This document shows, piece after piece, positions 17,210 to 24,633 of a stretch of 60,188 nt of DNA. The position numbers were made by a program, and so were the translations under genes. The notes beneath the pieces are model-generated. The model saw only the letters and a list, made by a program, of their open reading frames with translations, had not been told where the DNA came from and did not search any database. The stretch covers positions 1 to 60,188 of the forward strand of contig JAYOIK010000026.1 of NCBI GenBank assembly GCA_038118725.1, read 5' to 3'. Within the stretch, counting starts at the first letter, position 1. Each line of letters opens with the position of its first letter. Origin of the DNA: JADHLJ01 sp038118725. Its GTDB lineage: Bacteria > Pseudomonadota > Alphaproteobacteria > Thalassobaculales > Thalassobaculaceae.

Positions 17210-17857
17210 ATGTTCTACGAGATCGGCACCCACAGACAGCACGGCTTTCGCCACGACCCCTTCAAGGCCTTTGTTTCGCCGCGGCCGATCGGTTGGATTT
17301 CCACCGTGAACGAGCAAGGGGTCAACAACCTCGCCCCCTACAGCTTCTTCAACGGCGTGGCCGGCGACCCGCCCTGCGTGATGTTCGCCTCGGGCGCGCA
17401 TCCCAATCACGGCGGCAAGAAGGACAGTCAGATCAACGCCGAGACCAGTGGCGAGTTCGTCTGCTCGATCGTCAGTCACGCTCAGCGCGAGGCGATGAAC
17501 CACACCTCGATTCACCTCCCTTACGGCGAGGACGAGATGCCCGGCGCCGGCCTGGAGGGAGAACCCTCGACCCTGGTGAAACCGCTTCGGGTCAAGGGGG
17601 CGCCGGTCCATCTGGAGTGTAAATATCTGCAAAGCGTGCAGATGCCGAGCTCGCGGCGCGGCACCGAAAACTGGGTGATCTTCGGCCAGGTCATCGGCGT
17701 CCATGTCGACGAGGCGATCATCAAAGACGGGCTGGTCGACGTGACCCTGTATCAGCCGGTATCGAGGCTCGGATACATGGACTACGCCACGGTCACCGAG
17801 GTCTATGCGATGGACCGTCCGGACGAGCCCTACGGCGCGCCGAAGGCGGCGGAATAA
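17210..17857 (+). CDS. Flavin reductase family protein (FMN-binding)
   Basis: A 215-residue protein of the flavin reductase/DIM6-NTAB split-barrel family. Characteristic pieces are FVSPRPIGWISTVNEQGVNN near residues 21-40, NLAPYSFFNGVAGDPPCVMF, and KDSQINAETSGEFV. It probably binds FMN and may supply reduced flavin or act on a substrate directly. CGGAG at 17200-17204 precedes ATG 17210. It is followed 45 bases later by the second DUF1446 gene, so a joint operon is likely. A paralogue lies at 41159-41818, with the same C-terminal MDYATVTEV-type motif (YDYTTVTEV there). Confidence 0.8.
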   Translation: MFYEIGTHRQHGFRHDPFKAFVSPRPIGWISTVNEQGVNNLAPYSFFNGVAGDPPCVMFASGAHPNHGGKKDSQINAETSGEFVCSIVSHAQREAMNHTSIHLPYGEDEMPGAGLEGEPSTLVKPLRVKGAPVHLECKYLQSVQMPSSRRGTENWVIFGQVIGVHVDEAIIKDGLVDVTLYQPVSRLGYMDYATVTEVYAMDRPDEPYGAPKAAE

Positions 17858-17902
17858 CAAGGAAGCCCGAAGACCGGCGGTCATCAAGGGGAGGAATAAG
17901 CG

Positions 17903-19279
17903 ATGAGTGGCAAGACCGTTCATATCGGCTGTGGCGCCGGATTTTCGGGCGATCGGGTAGACGCCTCGATCCCGGTCGTGGCCAGTCTCGCGAAACGCGA
18001 GGGGCCTCGATATCTGATTTTCGAGACCCTGGCCGAGCGTACCCTGGCGCTGGCGCAGAAACACCGTCGCAAGGACCCGGAGCATGGATACTCGCCATTT
18101 CTGGAGCCCTATATCACGCCGATCCTGAAACAGTGCCACGACGCGGGCATTCGCATCGTCTCGAATTTCGGCGCCGCCAACCCGGCGGGCGGCGCGCGCA
18201 AGATCGCCGAGATCGCCCGTGAAGTCGGCTGTCCCTCTCTCAAGATCGCCATTGTCGAGGGCGACGATCTTTTCCAGGTCCTCAGCCAAGACGACATCCG
18301 CGATATCCCCACGATCGAGGGGCTGGAGATCGGTGATAACGAGGTCGTCGCGGCCAATGCCTATCTCGGCGCGCGCCCGATCGCCCAGGCCTTGGCCGAG
18401 GGCGCCGATGTGGTGGTCGTCGGCCGTTGCACCGACCCGGCCCTGGTTCTCGGCCCCCTGGTTCATGAATTCGGCTGGGCCGAGGATGACTGGGAGCGGC
18501 TCGCCGCCGGCACCATGGCCGGCCACCTGCTGGAATGCGGCGGTCAGGTCACCGGCGCCTATTTCGCGGACCCCGGCTACAAGGACGTGCCGGATCTCGC
18601 CCGGGTGGGCTTTCCCATCGCCGAGGTCGAGGAAGACGGCTCGCTGGTGGTCACCAAGGCCGACGATACCGGCGGTCTGGTATCCGCCCAAACGGTCAAG
18701 GAACAGCTCCTCTACGAGATTCACGACCCGGCCAATTACTTCACCGCCGACGTCATTCTTGACATCACCCAGGTCAAGGTCGACGAGATCGGTCCCGACC
18801 GGGTGCGCCTGCGGGGCGCGCGGGGCAAGCCCAGGCCGCAAACCCTGAAAGCGACGGTCAGCATCGACGGCGGCTGGATGGGCGAGGCCGAGATGAGCTA
18901 TGCCGGGCCCAACGCCCTCAAACGAGCGGAACTCGCCGTCGACGTTCTGAAGCAACGCTGCCGCGATATCGGCACCAATTGTCCGGTGCGCTTCGACATT
19001 CTCGGCACGGTCAGTGTTCATGACGGTGACGGTGGCGGCGCGGCCTCCAAGACCGCCTGGCCTGAGGATGGCGATTACCGGATCCGCGTGGCCTCGCGCG
19101 GTCATGACAAGGCGGGGATCGAGCGGATCAACCAGGAGATGCTCAGCCTGTATTGCAGCGGCCCGGCGGCGGGCGGCGGGTTCCGCCAGAACCTGACCGA
19201 TCAGGTTCAGACCGCCTCGATCCTGGTGGACCGCGATGTCGTCGCGCCCCGCGTGACCCTGATGGAGGCCTCTTCGTGA
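17903..19279 (+). CDS. Acyclic terpene utilisation AtuA-like protein (DUF1446)
   Basis: A 458-residue DUF1446/AtuA protein with HIGCGAGFSGDR at residues 6-17, EPYITPIL near 70, SNFGAANPAGGARKIAEIA near 89-107 and VVVGRCTDPALVLGPL near 172. It is closer to the classical AtuA layout than the paralogue at 426-1796. It is preceded by a flavin reductase and its TGA overlaps the GTG of the next gene, which encodes the small AtuA C-terminal-like domain. The segment RDIGTNCPVRFDILG and the C-terminal SLYCSGPAAGGGFRQ are also typical. No citronellyl- or geranyl-CoA carboxylase genes are in the window, so terpene catabolism is not demonstrated. Confidence 0.8.
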   Translation: MSGKTVHIGCGAGFSGDRVDASIPVVASLAKREGPRYLIFETLAERTLALAQKHRRKDPEHGYSPFLEPYITPILKQCHDAGIRIVSNFGAANPAGGARKIAEIAREVGCPSLKIAIVEGDDLFQVLSQDDIRDIPTIEGLEIGDNEVVAANAYLGARPIAQALAEGADVVVVGRCTDPALVLGPLVHEFGWAEDDWERLAAGTMAGHLLECGGQVTGAYFADPGYKDVPDLARVGFPIAEVEEDGSLVVTKADDTGGLVSAQTVKEQLLYEIHDPANYFTADVILDITQVKVDEIGPDRVRLRGARGKPRPQTLKATVSIDGGWMGEAEMSYAGPNALKRAELAVDVLKQRCRDIGTNCPVRFDILGTVSVHDGDGGGAASKTAWPEDGDYRIRVASRGHDKAGIERINQEMLSLYCSGPAAGGGFRQNLTDQVQTASILVDRDVVAPRVTLMEASS

Positions 19280-19629
19280 GCGAGACCCGTCAAACCCGGC
19301 TTCACGAGATCGCCCACGCCCGCGCCGGCGACAAGGGCAATCGCTCGAATATCAGCCTGATCCCCTATAAGCCCGAGGCCTACCCGCTCTTGCTGGAACA
19401 GGTGACCGAGGCGCGGGTGCTGGAGCTGTTCGCGCACAAGGGCGCCAGCAAGGTCACCCGCTACGAGCTCCCGAACCTGCCGGCGCTGAATTTCGTCATC
19501 GATGACGCGCTCGAAGGCGGGGTTAACGCCGCGCTGAACATCGACCAGCACGGCAAGACGCTCTCGTATCTGCTACTGGAACTTCCGGTATCGGCGCCGC
19601 CGGGCCTCATGCGTCATCCGGATAAGTAG
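19276..19629 (+). CDS. AtuA C-terminal-like ferredoxin-fold domain protein
   Basis: A 117-residue protein that starts at GTG 19276, overlapping the DUF1446 stop by GTGA. The core HEIAHARAGDKGNRSNISLI (residues 9-28) is the hallmark of the small domain that is fused to the C-terminus of many AtuA proteins; VTRYELPNLPALNFVIDDAL follows. Its separate but coupled gene suggests a split AtuA that reassembles as a complex. Function otherwise unknown. It differs from the DUF4387 protein that accompanies the first DUF1446 gene. Confidence 0.8.
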   Translation: MSETRQTRLHEIAHARAGDKGNRSNISLIPYKPEAYPLLLEQVTEARVLELFAHKGASKVTRYELPNLPALNFVIDDALEGGVNAALNIDQHGKTLSYLLLELPVSAPPGLMRHPDK

Positions 19630-19640
19630 TCGACCGTTTC

Positions 19641-20390
19641 CTACTTATCCCGCAGCGCCGCCATTTCGGCGTCGCGCTGTTTCTGCGGCAACAGGGCGAG
19701 GCGGACCTTGAACTCATCGGAGTCGAGCCGGCTGATATCGCCCGGCTGCATGGAAACCGCCGCGTCCTTGCGTTCACGTTCGTACTCGCGGACCGCCGCC
19801 TCTAGCGCCAGGCGCTGATCGGCGATGGTGGAAACGAACTTGAGCACCTCCTCATGTTCGCTCTGCAGGCTGGTATCCTTGAGTTCGAGATAGGCGCGCT
19901 GATCCTCGACGATGTTGCCCAAGGCCGGAACCACCGCTCGTTCGTAGTTCACATCGGCTTCGTCCCGACCCGCCATGCGCATGCCCAAGAGATTCATGCC
20001 GATCGCCGCGCCCAGCCGATAGCTGCCGAGCTTGACCACTTCCATCACATAGTCCGGCGCATAGGTCCGGCAAAGGTCGTTGAATGTTTCCAGCGCTTTT
20101 TCGGGCGAACCGTAGGTGTTGCGCAGAGCCCGGAAAGCGGCGTCTTCCTTGGCCTTGTGTCGGGCGAGAAACTCTATCTCCGCCTCGACTTGCTTAAGAT
20201 TTTTCTCGTGCTCGCGGGTCACCCGCTTGATCCGCGTCACCAGGCCGTTGGAGGCGGATATCAGGGTCGAGAAGGCGCGGAGTCGCTCCACCAGATCTCC
20301 CGCCTTTCTGGCGCGATCCTGCATCGCCTGTATTACCTTCGGCAACCCGCTGGTATTCGCTACGGTTTCGGTATCGTTCGTTTTGTCCAT
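19641..20390 (-). CDS. Coiled-coil protein of unknown function
   Basis: A 249-residue, charged, mostly helical protein without signal peptide or membrane segment. Heptad-like stretches at about 25-100 (TRIKRVTREHEKNLKQVEAE) and 185-225 predict coiled coils. The C-terminus LALLPQKQRDAEMAALRDK is also helical. I placed the start at ATG 20390; an upstream in-frame extension has no support, and GAGGA lies about 12 bases before this ATG. It is convergent with the DUF1446 operon, whose end is 11 bases away. No family is recognised. Confidence 0.6.
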   Translation of the reverse strand: MDKTNDTETVANTSGLPKVIQAMQDRARKAGDLVERLRAFSTLISASNGLVTRIKRVTREHEKNLKQVEAEIEFLARHKAKEDAAFRALRNTYGSPEKALETFNDLCRTYAPDYVMEVVKLGSYRLGAAIGMNLLGMRMAGRDEADVNYERAVVPALGNIVEDQRAYLELKDTSLQSEHEEVLKFVSTIADQRLALEAAVREYERERKDAAVSMQPGDISRLDSDEFKVRLALLPQKQRDAEMAALRDK

Positions 20391-20535
20391 TTTTCGAAGA
20401 AGGTCCTCGGCAGGCCCACATTTTTTCTGCCTTTGCCACGGATCGCGCCATACCGCCAATAAGCACTGGAAAGCGGTTCCCCCTCCGTGTCACTCTGCCT
20501 TCATCGTAACCTTCCGAATTTGGCGATAGCTCACC

Positions 20536-22857
20536 ATGTCCAGGCGAGAAGATGGCCGTCTCCTCTTGGGGCGCGGATGTTTTGTTGACGATTTGCTCCC
20601 CGCGAACGTGGTCCATGCCGCGATGCATCGCGCGCCGATCGCCCATGGCCGGATCCTGTCGGTGGACACGAGCGACGCGCTGGCGGTGCCGGGGGTTCTC
20701 GCGGTCCTGACGCAAGCGGATCTGGACGTCGAACAGGTCGGGCCGCTTCGTGCCCGGGTTTCGGTGACCAGCCTGGACGGCTCGGCGATGATCGAGCCGG
20801 AGCGCCCGGTCCTGGCCCGCGACATGGTGAAGTATGTCGGCCATCCCGTCGCCTTCGTCGTGGCGACAAGCCAGCAGGCCGCGGAAGCCGGCGCCGAGGC
20901 TGTCATGGTCGACTATGAGGAATTGCCGGCGGTGATCGGCACCGACGCGGCCCGGGCGGAGGTCGGCGCGCTGGTTTGGGACGTCGCGCCCGGCAATCAA
21001 AGCTTCGAGTGGCAATTGGGCAATCATGACGCGGTCGACCAGGCGATCACCGAGGCCGCTCATGTGATCAGGTTGACGGTCGCGCATCCCAGGCTGGTGA
21101 TCGCGCCGGTGGAGCCGCGCGGCGCGATCGGTGAGCACGACCCGGCATCCGGGCGTTTCACCCTCACCACACCGAGCCAGGGGACCATCGGCCTGCGCGC
21201 GGCGATGGCCGAGTCCCTCGGTGTGGAGGAGAATCTGGTCCGGGTGCTGACCCATGATGTCGGCGGCAGTTTCGCGGTCAAGATCTGGCCCTATCCGGAA
21301 CAGCTTCTCTGTCTCTTCGCCGCCCGCATGCTGGGCCGTCCGGTGAAGTGGATCGCCAGCCGGTCCGAGATCACCCTCTGCGACGCCCAGGGCCGGGGCC
21401 GAACCGACCACGCGACCCTGGCGCTGAACGCCGAGGGCGGCATCCTGGCGTTCCGGATCGAGGCGGATGGCGATCTCGGCGCTTATCTGAACGCCGTCGC
21501 GCCGTCGATCTTCACTGGTGGCGCCTGCCGAACCTTTGGCCACAACTATCGGATACCGGCGCTGCACTATCGGGTGCGGGGTCTGTTCACCAACGCCCCG
21601 CCGACTGATGCCTATCGCGGCGCCGGCAAGCCGGAAAGCGTCGGTACCCTGGAGCGGGTGCTGGACTACGCTGCCCGGCAACTCGGGCTGGACCCGCTCG
21701 AGCTGCGCCGCCGCAATCTGATACGGCCCGACGAGATCCCTTATTCGACGCCGATGGGCGAGGAGATCGACGCCGGCGACTTTCCCGGCATCCTGGAAAA
21801 AGCGCTGCTGGTGGGGGACTGGGAGGGTTTCGAGGCGCGGCGGTCGGAAAGCCGGGAGCGCGGGCGCTTGCGGGGTCGGGCGGCGGGAGTGCATTTCCAC
21901 GCCACCGGTGGCTCGGTCGCCGAGAGGACCCAGGTCAAGGCCTTGGCCGACGGCACCATCCGCGTGCGTACCAGTGCCCAGGACAGCGGCCAGGCGCATC
22001 AGGAGACCCTGGCCCGGGTCGTCGCGGAATCGCTTGGAATCTCGCCGGAGAGGATCATTGTCGAGCAAGGCGACAGCGATAGTCTTCTAACCGGCGGATC
22101 GACCGGCGGCTCCAACCTGATGCCGGTCAGCGCCAATACCGCCCACCGCTCCGCCCTGGCGATGATCGAGACCGCGCGCGTGATGGCCTCGCAAGCCTTG
22201 GAAACCGCGGTTCAGGACATCGAATACGAGTCCGGTACCCTGAGGGTCGCGGGGACCGATCGGGCGATATCCCTGGCCGAACTGGTCGCGGGTTTACCAG
22301 ACACATCGGACACTCCCGTGGGGTCCGAGCAACCGTCCGGTTGCGTGGGTGAGTTGACTTTCGAGGGCAAGCACACAACCTTTCCGAACGGCGCCTATGT
22401 GGTCGAAGTCGAGGTCGACCCGGATACCGGACAGGTGAAGATTCAGCGTCTGACCGGGATCGACGATCTCGGACGGATCATCCATCCGGAGAACGCCGCC
22501 GGTCAGGTCATGGGTGGCCTGGCCCAGGCGGTGGGCGAGGTATTGATGGAAGGCATGGTGTTCGACGCGGACGGCCAGCCGCTCTCGGGCTCGATGATGG
22601 ACTATCCGGTTCCGAGGGCCGACGACCTGCCCTTCTTCACCCTCGATTGGGCGCCGACCGATAGCCCGAACAGCCTGCTCGGCGTCAAGGGCGTCGGCGA
22701 GCTGTCCTCGATCGGCGGGCCCGGCCCGATATCCAACGCGGTACATGACGCGCTGGCCCCATATGGGGTATCTCATCTCGACATGCCGCTGACGCCCGAG
22801 AAGATCTGGCGGGCGATCCGAACACAACCAACCAAGACCGAAAGCCAAGGAGACTAG
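20536..22857 (+). CDS. Xanthine dehydrogenase-family molybdopterin-binding subunit, solitary
   Basis: A 773-residue large subunit of the molybdenum hydroxylase (CoxL/XdhB-like) family. It has the N-terminal a/b domain (LLLGRGCFVDDLLPANVVHA) and the Mo-cofactor domain with DVGGSFAVK near 240 (usually GGGFGxK), AYRGAGKPES near 357, GQAHQETLARVVAE near 488, and GVKGVGELSSIGGPGPISNA near 716, which includes the catalytic Glu. The enzyme would hydroxylate an aldehyde or heterocycle, but needs small [2Fe-2S] and FAD subunits, neither of which is encoded in this window. A ThDP enzyme starts two bases after its stop, an unusual pairing. The start lacks a clear ribosome site. Confidence 0.8.
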   Translation: MSRREDGRLLLGRGCFVDDLLPANVVHAAMHRAPIAHGRILSVDTSDALAVPGVLAVLTQADLDVEQVGPLRARVSVTSLDGSAMIEPERPVLARDMVKYVGHPVAFVVATSQQAAEAGAEAVMVDYEELPAVIGTDAARAEVGALVWDVAPGNQSFEWQLGNHDAVDQAITEAAHVIRLTVAHPRLVIAPVEPRGAIGEHDPASGRFTLTTPSQGTIGLRAAMAESLGVEENLVRVLTHDVGGSFAVKIWPYPEQLLCLFAARMLGRPVKWIASRSEITLCDAQGRGRTDHATLALNAEGGILAFRIEADGDLGAYLNAVAPSIFTGGACRTFGHNYRIPALHYRVRGLFTNAPPTDAYRGAGKPESVGTLERVLDYAARQLGLDPLELRRRNLIRPDEIPYSTPMGEEIDAGDFPGILEKALLVGDWEGFEARRSESRERGRLRGRAAGVHFHATGGSVAERTQVKALADGTIRVRTSAQDSGQAHQETLARVVAESLGISPERIIVEQGDSDSLLTGGSTGGSNLMPVSANTAHRSALAMIETARVMASQALETAVQDIEYESGTLRVAGTDRAISLAELVAGLPDTSDTPVGSEQPSGCVGELTFEGKHTTFPNGAYVVEVEVDPDTGQVKIQRLTGIDDLGRIIHPENAAGQVMGGLAQAVGEVLMEGMVFDADGQPLSGSMMDYPVPRADDLPFFTLDWAPTDSPNSLLGVKGVGELSSIGGPGPISNAVHDALAPYGVSHLDMPLTPEKIWRAIRTQPTKTESQGD

Positions 22858-22859
22858 AG

Positions 22860-24512
22860 ATGGCGCGTGGCGCGACGGAGAAACTGAGCGGCGGCGAGGC
22901 CCTTGTGCGCTCGCTCATCAACGAGGGCGTGGACACGGTTTTCGGCCTGCCGGGCATTCAGCTCGACCCGATGTTCAATGCCCTGCACGACGCCGGAAAC
23001 AAGATCCGCGTCATCAACGCGCGCCACGAACAGGGCACCGCCTACATGGCCTATGGCTATGCCGCCTCGACCGGCAAGATCGGCTCCTACGCGGTGGTCC
23101 CCGGCCCCGGCCTGCTCAACACCACGGCGGCCCTATCGACGGCGTTCGGCAACAACACCCGGGTGCTCGCCCTGACCGGCGAGATCCCCTCGGGCTCGAT
23201 CGGCCGCGGCCACGGCATGCTGCATGAGATCCCGCATCAACTCGAGGTCATGCGGGGCCTGACGAAATACGCCGCGCGCATCGACCATCCCTCGGACGCG
23301 CCTGGCATCGTTTCCGAGGCCTTCCGCCAGCTTCGTTCGGGCCGTCCCCGGCCGGTGGGTCTGGAAATGGCGATGGATGTGATGTGGCAGAAGTCCATGG
23401 TCGAGCTGCGCGGCGAGACCCCTGGCGACCACGCGCCCGAGCCCGATCCCGACGCCATCGAAAAGGCCGCCAAGCTGATCGGCGCGGCCAAGCAGCCGAT
23501 GATCTTCGTCGGCGGCGGCGCCTATGACGCCGGCCCCGAGATCAAGGCGCTGGCCGAGATGCTCCAGGCCCCGGTGGTGGCCTATCAGAACGGCCGCGGC
23601 ACCCTGGACGAGCGGCACTATCTCGCGCATGTCTCGACCGGCGGGGCGCTCTTATGGCGCACCTGCGACGTGGCCATCGCCATCGGCTCCCGCCTCCAGG
23701 GCGAGCGCATGACCTGGGGCATGGATGACGACATCAAGGTCGTGCATATCGACATCGACCCGACCGAGATCAACCGGGTCATGAAGCCGGATGTCGGCAT
23801 CGTCGCCGACGCCGCCGAGGCGACCGGCTTGCTGGTTGACGCCGTCGCCAAGCACAACATCAAGCGCGCCTCGCGCGAGGAGGAGATGCTGGGCGTCAAG
23901 GCCCAGGCCGCCGAGATCATGGAGAGCAAGGCGGGCCCGCAAATGGCCTGGCTGCGCGCCATGCGCGAGGTGCTGCCCGAGGACGGCCTGTTCATCGACG
24001 AGTTCACCCAGGTCGGCTATGTCTCGCGAGTCGGTTTTCCGGTCTACAAGCCCCGCCATATCGTCACGCCGGGTTATCAGGGCACGCTCGGCTACGGCTA
24101 CGCCACCTCGCTCGGCGTCAAGGTCGCGCATGCCGACAAGTCGGTGCTGTCGATCAACGGCGACGGCGGCTTCATGTTCACCATGAACGAGATCGCAACC
24201 GCCGTGCATCACAACATCAACCTGGTCGCGGTGGTCTTCGCCGACGGCGCCTATGGCAATGTGCTCCGCATGCAGCGCGATCTGCACGACAACCGGGTCA
24301 TCGGCTCCGAGTTCACCAACCCGGATTTCGTCAAACTGGCCGAAAGCTTCGGCGCGCTGGGCCTGCGCACGGACACGCCGGACGGCTTGAAAAAGGCGAT
24401 CGAAACCGGTTTCGCCGCCAACCGCCCGACCATCATCGAGGTCCCGGTCGGCGTCTTCCCCGAACCCTTCGACGTCATCCGCCCACCGGCGACACGGGGG
24501 AAGAAGGCGTAG
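22860..24512 (+). CDS. Thiamine diphosphate-dependent enzyme, acetolactate synthase-like
   Basis: A 550-residue ThDP enzyme with the three-domain layout of acetolactate synthase, 2-oxoacid decarboxylases and carboligases. The N-terminal Pyr domain has VFGLPGIQLDPMFNAL and the catalytic Glu in ARHEQGTAYMAYGYA (near residue 60). The C-terminal PP domain has the GDG...N ThDP/Mg motif NGDGGFMFTMNEIATAVHHN near 431-450. AAGGAG at 22846-22851 gives a strong ribosome site. It is co-transcribed with the molybdenum hydroxylase subunit, so it may process a 2-oxoacid or aldehyde related to that substrate. It lacks an adjacent regulatory subunit (IlvH), which argues against the biosynthetic acetolactate synthase. 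Confidence 0.8.
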   Translation: MARGATEKLSGGEALVRSLINEGVDTVFGLPGIQLDPMFNALHDAGNKIRVINARHEQGTAYMAYGYAASTGKIGSYAVVPGPGLLNTTAALSTAFGNNTRVLALTGEIPSGSIGRGHGMLHEIPHQLEVMRGLTKYAARIDHPSDAPGIVSEAFRQLRSGRPRPVGLEMAMDVMWQKSMVELRGETPGDHAPEPDPDAIEKAAKLIGAAKQPMIFVGGGAYDAGPEIKALAEMLQAPVVAYQNGRGTLDERHYLAHVSTGGALLWRTCDVAIAIGSRLQGERMTWGMDDDIKVVHIDIDPTEINRVMKPDVGIVADAAEATGLLVDAVAKHNIKRASREEEMLGVKAQAAEIMESKAGPQMAWLRAMREVLPEDGLFIDEFTQVGYVSRVGFPVYKPRHIVTPGYQGTLGYGYATSLGVKVAHADKSVLSINGDGGFMFTMNEIATAVHHNINLVAVVFADGAYGNVLRMQRDLHDNRVIGSEFTNPDFVKLAESFGALGLRTDTPDGLKKAIETGFAANRPTIIEVPVGVFPEPFDVIRPPATRGKKA

Positions 24513-24544
24513 AGGGCGACCAAGAAGACGGCGTCAAAATCCTT

Positions 24545-24575
24545 CTTCGCCCCCGCGCCGTGTGCTGGGGCGAAG
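24545..24575. terminator. Hairpin between convergent genes
   Basis: CTTCGCCCC (24545-24553) pairs with GGGGCGAAG (24567-24575) across a 13-base loop, 33 bases after the ThDP gene and before the convergent helicase end. No T-run follows, so a terminator role is only likely from its location. The left arm can alternatively pair with GAAGAAGG at the end of the ThDP gene. Confidence 0.4.
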
Positions 24576-24633
24576 GGAGGGTGGAGGTCGGATTGATAAT
24601 CTCGGGATAGGCTCTGGGCGGCATGGACGGTCT

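Noticed and set aside
16565..19105. Long antisense open frame of 846 codons on the minus strand
   Set aside because: It spans the glycosyltransferase gene, the flavin reductase and a DUF1446 gene in the wrong frame or strand; the peptide is Arg/Gly/His-rich with no family motifs. It is a high-GC shadow.
20194..22068. Antisense open frame of 624 codons over the molybdenum hydroxylase
   Set aside because: Low-complexity composition and no ribosome site; the plus-strand gene has clear motifs.
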